A stretch of 51,999 bases of DNA from Lachnospiraceae bacterium (GCA_021205565.1 JAJPXG010000028.1:1-51999), one strand, 5' to 3'. Counted from the stretch's first letter, positions 9,314 to 17,979 are shown. Notes: generated by a model not told the origin, from the sequence alone. A program made the numbers and translations.

Positions 9314-10237
9314 ATGCAGTATATCACCACGCTCGCGAGCTATATTCGCAACAGCTTCGTCACATATGATATCAATTTCATTGATGTTCTGGAGATTCTG
9401 ATCCTGGCCTGGCTGATCTATAAGATCATGGGCTGGATCCAGTCTACCAGAACTTTTATGCTGCTTCGAGGTATTTTAGTGATTGTTGCGTTCCTGCTGC
9501 TTGCTGAGCTTCTGGAGATGAACGCGATTATCTGGATTGTCAAAAATGTGGCAAGCGTCGCACTGATGGCGATCGTGGTGGTTTTCCAGCCGGAGCTGCG
9601 CAGACTGCTGGAGGAGCTGGGCAGAAATAATATTTTCCAGGTTGTCAACTTAAGCGGCCGCACGACACCGGAGGGCAAGTTTTCCGATAAGACCATGCAG
9701 GGCATTGTGAAGGCGTGTGCCGTTATGAGCCAGGCAAAAACGGGAGCGCTCATTCTGATAGAAAATGTACAGAAGCTGACGGATTATGTGGAGACGGGGA
9801 TCGAGATTGACGCGGTGGTCAGTATGCAGCTGCTGGTTAATATATTCGAGCATAATACGCCGCTGCATGACGGCGCGGTGGTAATCAGCGGGGACAGAGT
9901 GGTGGCCGCCACCTGTTATCTTCCGTTGTCAGAGGATATGTCGGTCAGCAAGGAGCTGGGAACCCGCCACAGGGCGGCGCTCGGAGCCAGCGAGAATACG
10001 GACGCCCTGGTGATTGTGGTCAGCGAGGAGACCGGCGCCATTTCCGTTGCGGAGGAAGGAACGCTGTTGAGAGACATTACTTCGGATCAGTTGTTGGAGC
10101 GGCTGAGTGTGTTCAGACGTAAGGAAACACCGCAGGAAGCCAAAAAGGAAAGCAGACGCGCCAGATTCATGCATAGATGGAAGGAAAGAAAGCAGGATGA
10201 AAAACCGCAGAGAGCTGCTGAACAAACTGAAAACTAA
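9314..10237 (+). CDS. cdaA: Diadenylate cyclase CdaA (c-di-AMP synthase)
   Basis: CdaA/DacA makes cyclic di-AMP from two ATP at the membrane; c-di-AMP controls potassium and osmolyte transport and cell-wall homeostasis in Firmicutes. Three transmembrane helices occupy about residues 22-92, followed by the DAC domain with catalytic DGA at 186-188 and RHR at 218-220, both intact. At 307 residues it is somewhat longer than typical CdaA because of a C-terminal tail of about 40 residues that is very rich in Lys/Arg/Glu. The 3' end overlaps the ybbR start by about 41 bases. The order cdaA-ybbR-glmM is the conserved Firmicute arrangement. Confidence 0.96.
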   Translation: MQYITTLASYIRNSFVTYDINFIDVLEILILAWLIYKIMGWIQSTRTFMLLRGILVIVAFLLLAELLEMNAIIWIVKNVASVALMAIVVVFQPELRRLLEELGRNNIFQVVNLSGRTTPEGKFSDKTMQGIVKACAVMSQAKTGALILIENVQKLTDYVETGIEIDAVVSMQLLVNIFEHNTPLHDGAVVISGDRVVAATCYLPLSEDMSVSKELGTRHRAALGASENTDALVIVVSEETGAISVAEEGTLLRDITSDQLLERLSVFRRKETPQEAKKESRRARFMHRWKERKQDEKPQRAAEQTEN

Positions 10238-11522
10238 AATTCTGCATAACTGGTATCTGAAGCTGCTTTCCATCGTTTTCGCCATTATTTTGTGGGCAGT
10301 GGCCTATAATATTGAGAATCCGGTGACCAGCACACGCTTTTCCAATGTGGAGGTGACCTTTGTCAATACGGAGGTGCTCGAGGAAAACGGGCAGGTATAC
10401 GCTGTACTGAATAATTCGGATGTGGTTCGTACCGTCACGGTTTCCGCGTCCAGAACCATTATTGACGATATCACGGAGAGCGATATTACAGTGGAGGCGG
10501 ACTTTTCCAAAATGCGTCTGGACGGCACTGTGGATCTGACCTTTACCTGTACGAAATATGACAGCAGCAATGTGACCTTCAGCGCCAGCTCGACAACGCT
10601 GCAGCTGGATGTGGAGGACAAAATGGAGCGCTACTTCCGTCTGACGGCGGAGGTGACGGGATCGGCGGCGGACGGTTATATCGTTTCCGGCAGTACCCTG
10701 GAGCAGAACCAGCTGTCTGTCAGCGGTCCGGAGAGCATTGTCTCGAGTATCTCGAGCACGAAGGCCTCTGTGGTGCTGGATGATGCCACTGACAATGTGG
10801 TGACCTACGCGGACATTGTACTCTACGATTCTGACGGCAATGAGATTTCTCAGGATCGCCTGACGCTTGGCTCCAGCCGCGTGCGTGTTACTGTGGAGGT
10901 GTTAAAGACAAAGACGGTGCCGCTGGTCTTTGAGGTGGATGTGACGCCTGCGGACGGATATCTTTTAAGCGGAGACCTGATTGCGGAAACGGATACTGTC
11001 ACGGTGGCAGGCAAGAACGGTGTAGTGGATCTTGTGACACAGATCGTCATTTCCGGCGATGAGTATGTGGTGACGGACGCGACGGAGGATGTAGTCTTTG
11101 ATATTGATCTTGACGATTATATGCCAAGCTCGATCGTCAGGGCAGATCAGGAAGACAACGGTGTGATTACAGTGACGCAGCCTGTGGAAGCGACCTATTC
11201 GGCCGAGCTCAGCCTCAGTGCTGACAGGATCAGTCTGATCAATGTGCCGGATGGATACGGTGCGCAGATTTCTGAGGAAACTGACGCTGTAACCGTGGTT
11301 GTCGCAGGTCTGGAGGATACGGTTGCAACAGTGCGGAGCCAGAATATCACGGCAACTGTTGACATGGAAGCGTGGATGGCGGATGAGGATCTGACAGAGC
11401 TTCAGGACGGCGAAGTGTACGAGATTCCGGTCACATATACGGTTTCCGTGGACGGCGTCAGCATTTCTTCTTCAGACAGCGTGGCTGTACTGGTCTGGCA
11501 GATTGCGGAGGAAGAGGAGTAG
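10197..11522 (+). CDS. ybbR: YbbR-domain protein (CdaR)
   Basis: A 441-residue YbbR/CdaR protein: a single N-terminal transmembrane helix (LKLLSIVFAIILWAVAYNI, about residues 20-40) followed by an extracytoplasmic region of repeated YbbR domains (segments starting about residues 42, 140, 235 and 330, each rich in beta-strand Val/Thr and containing the V-x-G or S-G-P turn). CdaR binds and modulates CdaA in characterised Firmicutes. ATG 10197 is chosen because the sequence from there matches the family start; frame opens earlier at 10107 but that would overlap cdaA extensively. glmM starts directly after the stop. Confidence 0.93.
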   Translation: MKNRRELLNKLKTKILHNWYLKLLSIVFAIILWAVAYNIENPVTSTRFSNVEVTFVNTEVLEENGQVYAVLNNSDVVRTVTVSASRTIIDDITESDITVEADFSKMRLDGTVDLTFTCTKYDSSNVTFSASSTTLQLDVEDKMERYFRLTAEVTGSAADGYIVSGSTLEQNQLSVSGPESIVSSISSTKASVVLDDATDNVVTYADIVLYDSDGNEISQDRLTLGSSRVRVTVEVLKTKTVPLVFEVDVTPADGYLLSGDLIAETDTVTVAGKNGVVDLVTQIVISGDEYVVTDATEDVVFDIDLDDYMPSSIVRADQEDNGVITVTQPVEATYSAELSLSADRISLINVPDGYGAQISEETDAVTVVVAGLEDTVATVRSQNITATVDMEAWMADEDLTELQDGEVYEIPVTYTVSVDGVSISSSDSVAVLVWQIAEEEE

Positions 11523-12875
11523 ATGAGCAGATTGTTCGGAACAGACGGCGTCAGAGGAGTGGCAAACAGCGAGCTGACGCTCGATCTGGCAGTAAAAATC
11601 GGCCGTGCCGGGGCCAGAGTGCTTGCAGGAAAAGAAAAATCGGAAAAGTCGGTGTTGGTAGTAGGCTGTGATACGAGAATATCGGGCGATATGCTGGCAT
11701 GCGCGCTGATGGCGGGTATCTGCTGTGAGGGTGCTGATGTCATCTATGTGGGCGTGCTTCCTACGCCGGCAGTGGCATACCTGACACGACAATATCATGC
11801 GGACGCCGGTGTGGTGATTTCGGCCTCCCATAATCCTGTGGAGTTCAACGGCATCAAATTCTTTGACGGAAACGGTTTCAAGCTGCCTGATGCCATGGAG
11901 GATGAGATGGAAGCGCTGATCCGTGACGGTATGGCCGATACACAGGGGCCGACCGGAACCGGAATAGGACGTATTGTATACAGAACAGATGCTGCCGAGG
12001 AGTATATTTCTCATTCCATGGAGATGATGCCGCTTCAGCTGAAAGGGCTGAAGCTTGTAGTGGACTGCGCGGAGGGCGCGGGTTCCTTTACAAATGTGGA
12101 GACGTTCAGACGCCTTGGTGCTGAGGTGGTGGCTATCCACAATCACCCGGACGGTACCAATATCAACCTTCACTGCGGCTCCACCCACATGGAGGAGCTT
12201 CAGGCGCGGGTTGTGGAGGAGAAGGCGGATCTGGGACTGGCTTTCGACGGAGATGCGGACAGAATGCTCGCGGTGGATGAGAACGGACAGTGCGTGGACG
12301 GTGATCAGATCATGGCGATTGTGGGCGCTTATCTGAAAGAGCAGGGGAAGCTTGCACAGGATACCATTGTGGTGACAGTCATGACGAACCTGGGCTTCAC
12401 CCTCATGGCGCAGGAGAAGGGCATTCACCTGGAGCGCACGAAGGTGGGAGACCGCTATGTACTGGAGAAAATGCGTGAAATCGGAGGTACTTTAGGAGGG
12501 GAACAGTCGGGACATGTGATTTTCCTTGAGGAGAATACGACCGGGGACGGCCTGCTTTCCGCACTGCATCTTCTGCAGGTGATCGTGGATAAAAAGCAGA
12601 AGCTGTCCGAACTGGCCCGTATTATGACGGTGCTTCCGCAGGTGCTCGTCAACGCCCGGGTATCCAATGCGGTGAAGTACAGCTATGCGGATTATCCGGA
12701 GATTACAGCCGCGATTGAGAAACTGGAGGAGAAATTTTCCGGGGAGGGGAGAGTGCTGATTCGTCCGTCCGGAACGGAACCGTTGGTCAGAGTGATGATT
12801 GAGGGAAAGGATCAGCATGAAATCGAAAAAGAGGCCGCCGGGCTCGCCGGATTGATCGAGCGCGTAATGGCCTGA
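11523..12875 (+). CDS. glmM: Phosphoglucosamine mutase
   Basis: GlmM converts glucosamine-6-phosphate to glucosamine-1-phosphate on the route to UDP-GlcNAc. The 450-residue protein has the family landmarks: N-terminal RLFGTDGVRGVAN, phosphoserine loop SASHNP with the catalytic serine at 102, the metal loop DGDADRM near residue 245, and the C-terminal phosphate-binding loop RPSGTEPLVRVM. ATG 11523 follows the ybbR stop directly, and its GAGGAG Shine-Dalgarno lies within the end of ybbR, indicating translational coupling. GlmM is also known to bind and inhibit CdaA in some Firmicutes, consistent with the conserved cluster. Confidence 0.97.
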   Translation: MSRLFGTDGVRGVANSELTLDLAVKIGRAGARVLAGKEKSEKSVLVVGCDTRISGDMLACALMAGICCEGADVIYVGVLPTPAVAYLTRQYHADAGVVISASHNPVEFNGIKFFDGNGFKLPDAMEDEMEALIRDGMADTQGPTGTGIGRIVYRTDAAEEYISHSMEMMPLQLKGLKLVVDCAEGAGSFTNVETFRRLGAEVVAIHNHPDGTNINLHCGSTHMEELQARVVEEKADLGLAFDGDADRMLAVDENGQCVDGDQIMAIVGAYLKEQGKLAQDTIVVTVMTNLGFTLMAQEKGIHLERTKVGDRYVLEKMREIGGTLGGEQSGHVIFLEENTTGDGLLSALHLLQVIVDKKQKLSELARIMTVLPQVLVNARVSNAVKYSYADYPEITAAIEKLEEKFSGEGRVLIRPSGTEPLVRVMIEGKDQHEIEKEAAGLAGLIERVMA

Positions 12876-12912
12876 TAGAAGGGGTAAGCAACAAACTCAA
12901 AGGAGGGTCAAA

Positions 12913-13176
12913 GTGGTATCTCAGAAAGTGGTGGTCAACAGCCTGATCGGGTTACATCTGCGTCCCGCGGGAGAGCTGTGCAGACTGGCGATGCAGTATC
13001 AGTCAAAGGTTACGTTTCAGTTCAAAAACTATACTGCCAACGCCAAGAGCGTACTCTCTGTGCTGGGTGCCTGCGTCAGAGGAAAAGACGAAATCGAGCT
13101 TTTCTGTGACGGTACGGATGAGGAGGAGGCTTTGCGGGCCTTAGTCGATTTTCTGGAGCATCAGATTGATACCTGA
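12913..13176 (+). CDS. HPr-family phosphocarrier protein
   Basis: An 87-residue HPr. The phosphoenolpyruvate:sugar phosphotransferase site His15 is present in GLHLRPAG, and the regulatory serine Ser46 in NAKSVLSVL is also present, so it is HPr-like rather than a Crh protein (which lacks His15). HPr carries phosphate from enzyme I to sugar permeases and, phosphorylated at Ser46, acts with CcpA. Translation starts at GTG 12913 after a perfect AGGAGG. No ptsI follows; instead the gene runs convergently into the M14-type gene with only 11 bases between stop codons. It could be the main HPr or an auxiliary paralogue. Confidence 0.9.
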   Translation: MVSQKVVVNSLIGLHLRPAGELCRLAMQYQSKVTFQFKNYTANAKSVLSVLGACVRGKDEIELFCDGTDEEEALRALVDFLEHQIDT

Positions 13177-13187
13177 CGTTTTTTAAG

Positions 13188-14120
13188 TCAGGCAGGGTCT
13201 GCTAAAAGCTTCACAGCCGCGGTGTAGGCATACACGAGAGGGTCATTCTGCTGGAAAAAGATGACGCCATCCGCGGGAGCATACAAAGTTTCCAGGATAT
13301 CCCCGCTGCAGGGATCGTAGATCTCGGCACAGGGGGTATCTTTTTTTACATGCGAATCCGCCTCGGCGAGCCTGTGATAAAGGCCGGCCTGCGTGGTGCG
13401 CAGGGAAATCAGTTCCCCGTACTCAAAGACTCTGGCCGCGTCTGCAGGGGAGGTCTCGCCTTTGAGTATGCCGTTCAGAATCATAAAGCGCTCAATGCCT
13501 TCGATCAGCTTGAGAGCGCTGTCGGGGTCAATGCGGCTGGTGGTGTTGGAATACAGGCTGTAGGCGTCCGTCTCCCAGATCTGCAGATTATAATTTAACG
13601 TGGTCGTATCGTAGGGCCGTGGATTACGGACAACAATGTAGGGAAAGCCGAAATCTTCGGCTTTTTTTACGTTTTCGTAGCCGGTGCGCATCATGCGCAC
13701 ATGCGGGGAGAAATCTCCCGGCATGTAAAAGGAGGTCAGCTGTATTGCGTTCTGGTATTTATTGATGACCTCGAACACGCCGGCGGCGATGCGCTGGGTG
13801 GTCTCACCCTCGCTGTAGCCGGGAAACATGCGGTTGATGTCGGTGTTGTCGATGGCCCAGAAGCGCTTGCCGATATTCATGGAGCTGGGGTTGACGGAAG
13901 GGATGATCATGACCTGCTTGCCGGTAAGGAAGCGGTCCTCAAGCTCCCACTGCTTCAGGAAACGCATCAGCTGGGAGCAGATGTAGATCTGCTGGTATTC
14001 GTTGCCGCGCATATTACCCACAATGCAGAGCGTTTTTTCACCCTGGCCGAAGGTGTATGCCTTCACGCGGAAATCATCCCGGTAAAGGGACGAGGTACTG
14101 TATATGATACTTTCTTTCAT
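13188..14120 (-). CDS. M14/AstE-AspA-like protein lacking zinc-binding histidines
   Basis: A 310-residue homologue of the succinylglutamate desuccinylase/aspartoacylase (M14 metallopeptidase-like) proteins, and a paralogue of its upstream neighbour. The core aligns position by position: the neighbour's zinc motif GIHGDE (His38, Glu41) is here NMRGNE, so His38 is replaced by Arg while Glu41 remains. The arginine motif NRMFPG is kept at 96-101. The second zinc ligand (His126 in the neighbour) aligns with Thr129 (AIQLTSF). A glutamate near 183 (IWETD) aligns with the catalytic glutamate. Loss of both histidines suggests a pseudoenzyme or a changed metal site. The C-terminal region keeps the beta-rich domain (CSGDILETLYAPADGVIF) of the family. 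It is the last gene of the ATP-grasp operon. Confidence 0.86.
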   Translation of the reverse strand: MKESIIYSTSSLYRDDFRVKAYTFGQGEKTLCIVGNMRGNEYQQIYICSQLMRFLKQWELEDRFLTGKQVMIIPSVNPSSMNIGKRFWAIDNTDINRMFPGYSEGETTQRIAAGVFEVINKYQNAIQLTSFYMPGDFSPHVRMMRTGYENVKKAEDFGFPYIVVRNPRPYDTTTLNYNLQIWETDAYSLYSNTTSRIDPDSALKLIEGIERFMILNGILKGETSPADAARVFEYGELISLRTTQAGLYHRLAEADSHVKKDTPCAEIYDPCSGDILETLYAPADGVIFFQQNDPLVYAYTAAVKLLADPA

Positions 14121-14159
14121 GAGCGGTACTCCTCATAAATGATGGCCTTCCGGCGCCTG

Positions 14160-14177
14160 CCGCAGCGTCGGCTGCGG
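14160..14177 (-). other. GC-rich hairpin between the two M14-type genes
   Basis: CCGCAGC (14160-14166) and GCTGCGG (14171-14177) form a perfect 7-base stem with a four-base loop. It lies in the 99-base gap between the tandem M14 paralogues. No U-run follows on the coding strand, so it is more likely an mRNA processing or stability structure than a terminator. Confidence 0.5.
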
Positions 14178-14219
14178 GCTGCACAGGCGGCCTTTCTGAC
14201 GTGATCGTTGCTTATGTGC

Positions 14220-15146
14220 CTAAGCGTCCCGGGCCAGAATCCGGCCCATCAAAGACCCTTCGGCGACCAGGGGATATTCCCGGATGGTGAAAAGCAGGCC
14301 GCTTCTGGCCGCACTGATATATTCCCGGATTTCCCCGCGCAGCGGATCGAAAATATAGCCAACAGTTTCGCCCTTGTTGACCCAGGTGCCGTGCTCTCTG
14401 GTCTTCATGAACATGCCACAGGTCGGGGCGTTTAAAAACACCACCTCGTCCGGGTTATCGCAGATCAGAGGCTCCTTTACGGCGGCGGTATCGCCGTCCC
14501 ACATGCCAAGCTCTTTCATCACGTTCAGGATGCCGTCCGTAAGCTGCTGCCCGTAGTGCTCTGTCAGGCGCATGCCAACGCCCATCTCCGCCACCAGGCA
14601 GGGAGTTCCCCGGCTGTTTAAGGAATAGGCCAGGGTGGACTCTAAGACGGTTGAATTGCCGTGCACCCAGATCAGGTCCACATTGGAGAGGCGGGCTAAG
14701 GGCACCAGCGTGTCCACATGCTTTTCATTGATGCGGATCTGCGGGATTTCCGTCAGGTAAATATTGCTGGCGTGGATGTCAAATACCAGGTCCGCGCCCA
14801 GTAAATCCTCCACCAGCTTCATGGCGGTAAACTCTACCATGTCGCCCGTATCGCTGCCGGGGAAGGTGCGGTTCATGTCCAGGTCAAAGCCCGGAAGGCC
14901 GCGGTTGATCGAATCAATGCCTAAAGGATTGGCTGCCGGGTAGATGTCCACGGTTCCGTGGAGCTTCTCCGGATGCACAAGAAGTGTGCGCGCCAAGAGA
15001 AAGCAGACATACTGGCCTTCCAGCTCATCACCATGAATGCCGGTAACGACGCAGATGCGTTTGCCGTCACCGTGGGAGATGGAGTTTTTCTGAATATGAT
15101 AGGTCTCATCCACCGGCAGGCGGATGGATACGATATCCTGTATCAT
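14220..15146 (-). CDS. M14/AstE-AspA family metallo-amidohydrolase or carboxypeptidase
   Basis: A 308-residue zinc enzyme of the succinylglutamate desuccinylase/aspartoacylase family, related to M14 carboxypeptidases. Zinc ligands are intact: His38 and Glu41 in GIHGDE, and His126 in DIHAS. The substrate-carboxylate arginine is in MNRTFPG (Arg94), and the probable catalytic base is Glu188 in VAEMG. A beta-rich C-terminal domain follows (GTWVNKGETVGYIFDPLRG). Such enzymes hydrolyse amide bonds next to a free carboxylate, so in this operon a natural guess is cleavage of a peptide or acyl-amino-acid product made by the ATP-grasp enzyme. The substrate cannot be read from the sequence. It starts six bases after the transglutaminase-like gene. 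Confidence 0.9.
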   Translation of the reverse strand: MIQDIVSIRLPVDETYHIQKNSISHGDGKRICVVTGIHGDELEGQYVCFLLARTLLVHPEKLHGTVDIYPAANPLGIDSINRGLPGFDLDMNRTFPGSDTGDMVEFTAMKLVEDLLGADLVFDIHASNIYLTEIPQIRINEKHVDTLVPLARLSNVDLIWVHGNSTVLESTLAYSLNSRGTPCLVAEMGVGMRLTEHYGQQLTDGILNVMKELGMWDGDTAAVKEPLICDNPDEVVFLNAPTCGMFMKTREHGTWVNKGETVGYIFDPLRGEIREYISAARSGLLFTIREYPLVAEGSLMGRILARDA

Positions 15147-15152
15147 GCTTTT

Positions 15153-15938
15153 TTAAGCTTCCTTTCTTCGGACGGAGACAGAGATTTCCTGTGTCTGCTT
15201 CCCGTAGCCGTAAAAGTGGCCCTGGTTGATGCGGCAGTCGCAGTAATCCCGGCCGTGGGAGATTTTAATATGCTGGTCCAGGACCCGGATGCGGTTGGTG
15301 GGGTCGAAGCCGTACCAGGCATCGCCTTCCTTGACTTCTACCCAGGCGTGGCTTAAGCCCTCGCCCATCAGCATGCCGACGACATAGCGGGACATGATTC
15401 CCTTCCTGCGCAGGATAGAGAGCATGATGTGGGAGTAATCCTGGCAGACGCCTTTTTTTAAGGCAAACGCCTCCGCGGCGGTGGTTGTGACATCCGTGAC
15501 GCCGGAGGTGTAAACAATGGTATCCGCAACGGCTTCCATGACAGCCTGCGCCGTATCCAGGGCGCTTAAATAAGCGGGCAGCGAGTCGGCAAAAGAAAGA
15601 AGGCTTTCGTCCGGGTAAGTCAGGTGTGTCTGGCGGCGGAAAAGGTGCTCCCGCCAGGGATTTCCCTCGGGTACGGATTCCGAAAGCCCGGTGTGCGCCA
15701 CGCCCGTCACATCCGCCAGGAAGCGGGTGTGGGGTTCATCGGCACATCCCATGATACAGTGGTTTCCAAAGCTGTCATAGCTGTCCGTGATAAATTCATT
15801 CGGGTAAACAGTGGTCTGCAGTCCTTCTATGCGCTGCCGGCTGTCCGACTGGGGAAAACAACGCAGAGTAAAATGATGGTCATGGACCGGCTGGTCAAAG
15901 CGGATCTGCAGATGATAGTGAAAAGACAGAGTCTCCAA
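15153..15938 (-). CDS. Transglutaminase-like cysteine protease
   Basis: A 261-residue protein with an N-terminal bacterial transglutaminase-associated beta domain (about residues 1-85) and a transglutaminase/protease core. The catalytic triad is complete: Cys165 in KKGVCQDYSH, His197 in LSHAWVEV, and Asp212 in YGFDPTN. Proteins of this type (COG1305) regularly accompany circularly permuted ATP-grasp and alpha-E proteins, and are predicted to be peptidases or amide-forming enzymes of a peptide-metabolism system. Translation appears to begin at TTG (15938-15936); the strong GGAGG at the end of the upstream alpha-E gene, nine bases away, supports this start. There is no signal peptide, so it should act in the cytoplasm. 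Confidence 0.92.
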   Translation of the reverse strand: METLSFHYHLQIRFDQPVHDHHFTLRCFPQSDSRQRIEGLQTTVYPNEFITDSYDSFGNHCIMGCADEPHTRFLADVTGVAHTGLSESVPEGNPWREHLFRRQTHLTYPDESLLSFADSLPAYLSALDTAQAVMEAVADTIVYTSGVTDVTTTAAEAFALKKGVCQDYSHIMLSILRRKGIMSRYVVGMLMGEGLSHAWVEVKEGDAWYGFDPTNRIRVLDQHIKISHGRDYCDCRINQGHFYGYGKQTQEISVSVRRKEA

Positions 15939-15941
15939 AAA

Positions 15942-16613
15942 TCAAACCTCCAGGATGCTCTCCACGGATTTTAAGATCGCCGGATAGTTAAGCGTTTCGG
16001 CCAGGACTTCTTCCTGAAGCTCTATGATACTCTGCGTTCTGTAGCGCAGCGAGCAGCGGTCAATCCGCCCCGCCAGGCGCTGCACCTCCCGGTTGATATC
16101 CACGCGGTTCATTCTCAGACGCGCATAGAGATCCAATCGCTCTACACGCTTGCCGATTTTAATGATATTGCGCGTATTTTCGTCGTCGATCTGGTCGTCC
16201 ACAATGCCCCAGAAGGCCAGAATATCGTCGATGACATTCTGAAATTCGATGGCCGGCGCCTGATCTCCCTTTGCTTTCTGCATGCTGTAGAGCGCCATCT
16301 GGATGTAGGAGAGCGCCTCGCTGCCGATTTCCTCTCTCAGCTCGATGGCGTTGTCATAAGCCCTTGTCAGATTGGAAATGATGGAGTTGGGGTCCGCGGA
16401 GTCAAACGGATAGCGCGCGATAAAATCGTCCTTGTCCGTGTAAATATTGGGAATCTCCAGCGTGGTGCAGAATTTGGAATAGTCTGCCTCCGTCAGCTGC
16501 TCAATCAGTTCGTCAAAGCTCTTCCCGAAAAGCTTCAGCGTGGTATAAACCCGCTCGGAATAGCGCCCGAGCCAGTAGAGTCTGTCGGTGTTGATTACTG
16601 ACTTAGTACCCAT
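15942..16613 (-). CDS. Alpha-E domain protein (short form)
   Basis: A 223-residue, mostly helical protein of the alpha-E family (COG2307). The N-terminal signature DRLYWLGRYSERVYTT matches the conserved family start (L-x-W-x-G-R-x-x-E-R). Family members are usually about 300 residues, so this is a shortened form; the missing part appears to be internal or C-terminal, since the N terminus is intact. Function is unknown; the domain almost always neighbours or is fused to the circularly permuted ATP-grasp protein and is thought to work with it. It overlaps the upstream ATP-grasp gene by 19 bases and ends four bases before the TTG start of the transglutaminase-like gene, so the three are translationally coupled. 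Confidence 0.9.
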   Translation of the reverse strand: MGTKSVINTDRLYWLGRYSERVYTTLKLFGKSFDELIEQLTEADYSKFCTTLEIPNIYTDKDDFIARYPFDSADPNSIISNLTRAYDNAIELREEIGSEALSYIQMALYSMQKAKGDQAPAIEFQNVIDDILAFWGIVDDQIDDENTRNIIKIGKRVERLDLYARLRMNRVDINREVQRLAGRIDRCSLRYRTQSIIELQEEVLAETLNYPAILKSVESILEV

Positions 16614-17914
16614 GTGTCTTTAAAGCCTCCTCCCTGTGAAGAATTTACGATAAAGGAATCCGGATTCCTGGAGAACCGGGTCAGTCCGCTCTTCCAGACC
16701 ACGGGTTCCTCGGCCGTGAGCACAAAGGCTCTTAAGTCCGCCTTGCGTTCGACAATCTGTCCTCTGTCCTGAATGGGGATATCGCAGAAATCGATGACCT
16801 CCTGTGCGATAAAACGCCTGGGCTCGGCCTTTAACATGGCGATGAATTTCTCTTTCTCGGTCTTTGTCATCTTGCTGCCGAAGACCACGCCGTAGCCGCC
16901 GGCCTCCGCCACGTCCTTTAAGACGAGGGTGTCGAATTTCTCCAGGACATATTTCATGTCCTCCTCGTAGAAGGGCAGATAAGTGGGCGCGTTATGCAGG
17001 ATGGGCTCCTCGCCCAGGTAATATTTGATCATCTTCGGCACGAAATAATAGATGCCCTTGTCGTCCGCAATGCCGTTGCCGGGGGCGTTTAAGAGCGCCA
17101 CATTTCCCTTGCGGTAGACGTCGAAGATATGGGGGACACCGATGACCGATTCGGGATTGAAGGTCATGGGATCCATGTATTCGTCGGAAATGCGGCGGTA
17201 AACGGCTCCCACGCGCTCCTTTTTGCCGGCGTAGCCCTTGAAGTACAGATAGTCGTTCTCCACCTCCAGGTCGCTGTAGGTTACAAGCGGCACCCGCATC
17301 TGCTCCGCCAGATAGGAGTGCTCAAAGTAAGCCGCGTTGTAGCGCCCGGGCGTCATGACGACGCTTAAACCGCCGGTATTGACATAGTCCAGCGTATGCT
17401 TCAGCAGCTGGGCGTAATTGCGGTTGTCCTCGATGGGGGTTTCGTTGAAGGTGCGGGGGCTGGCCCGTCTGCACAGCTCGCGCGCGATCATGGGATAGGA
17501 GGCGCCGGAGGGTACCCGCAGGTTATCCTCCAGGATGTACCATACCCCGTCCTTGCCCAGCACCAGGTCGATGCCGGAAATATGGGAAAAGACACCTTTC
17601 GGCGGCGTGACGCCCTCGCAGGGCACCAGGTAGCCGCTGGCGGCGTAAACAAAGTCCTCCGGGACGACGCCGTCCTTGACGATCTTTTTTTCATTGTAAA
17701 TGTCTTTGAGAAATAAATTCAGAGCCGCGACCCTCTGCTTTAAGCCGCGTTCCAGATATGCGAATTCTTCCTTTTCAATGACACGGGGAATGGCATCGAA
17801 GGGGAAAAGCTGCTCTTTGAAGGTACCGTTTTTGTAGATACCAAATTTCACGCCGTAGCGGGCTAAGAGTCCGTTGATCGTGTCAGTTCTGTCCAGAAGA
17901 TCAAAATTATTCAT
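16595..17914 (-). CDS. Circularly permuted ATP-grasp protein
   Basis: A 439-residue member of the circularly permuted ATP-grasp type 2 family (COG2308, DUF404/DUF407). Recognisable elements are the N-terminal IPRVIEKEEFAYLERGLKQR block, the GIDLVLGKDGVWYILEDNLRVPSG block, the LNAPGNGIADDKGIYYFVP block, the nucleotide-binding LVLKDVAEAGGYGVVFG, and the C-terminal NSSQGGGFKDTW. ATP-grasp enzymes form amide bonds through acyl-phosphate intermediates; this family is predicted to ligate peptides but its substrate is not established. Start ATG 17914 is preceded by AGGGAG. It is the first gene of the operon with alpha-E, transglutaminase and two M14-type proteins, behind a strong sigma-A promoter. 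Confidence 0.95.
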   Translation of the reverse strand: MNNFDLLDRTDTINGLLARYGVKFGIYKNGTFKEQLFPFDAIPRVIEKEEFAYLERGLKQRVAALNLFLKDIYNEKKIVKDGVVPEDFVYAASGYLVPCEGVTPPKGVFSHISGIDLVLGKDGVWYILEDNLRVPSGASYPMIARELCRRASPRTFNETPIEDNRNYAQLLKHTLDYVNTGGLSVVMTPGRYNAAYFEHSYLAEQMRVPLVTYSDLEVENDYLYFKGYAGKKERVGAVYRRISDEYMDPMTFNPESVIGVPHIFDVYRKGNVALLNAPGNGIADDKGIYYFVPKMIKYYLGEEPILHNAPTYLPFYEEDMKYVLEKFDTLVLKDVAEAGGYGVVFGSKMTKTEKEKFIAMLKAEPRRFIAQEVIDFCDIPIQDRGQIVERKADLRAFVLTAEEPVVWKSGLTRFSRNPDSFIVNSSQGGGFKDTWVLSQ

Positions 17915-17941
17915 GGTGCTGCTCCCTTTTTCAAAATAAAA

Positions 17942-17979
17942 AAAGACAAAGAAAACCCGTTTCAGGCGTCTTTGTCTTT
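17942..17979 (-). promoter_or_regulatory. 5'-leader stem-loop with U-run, candidate attenuator
   Basis: On the minus strand a perfect 11-base stem (AAAGACAAAGA / TCTTTGTCTTT, with a 16-base loop) is followed directly by a run of T residues, which looks like a Rho-independent terminator. It lies between the predicted -10 element and the ATP-grasp Shine-Dalgarno, so the stem would sit at the very 5' end of the operon mRNA. It may instead, or also, terminate the DUF3048 transcript arriving from upstream. Confidence 0.7.
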
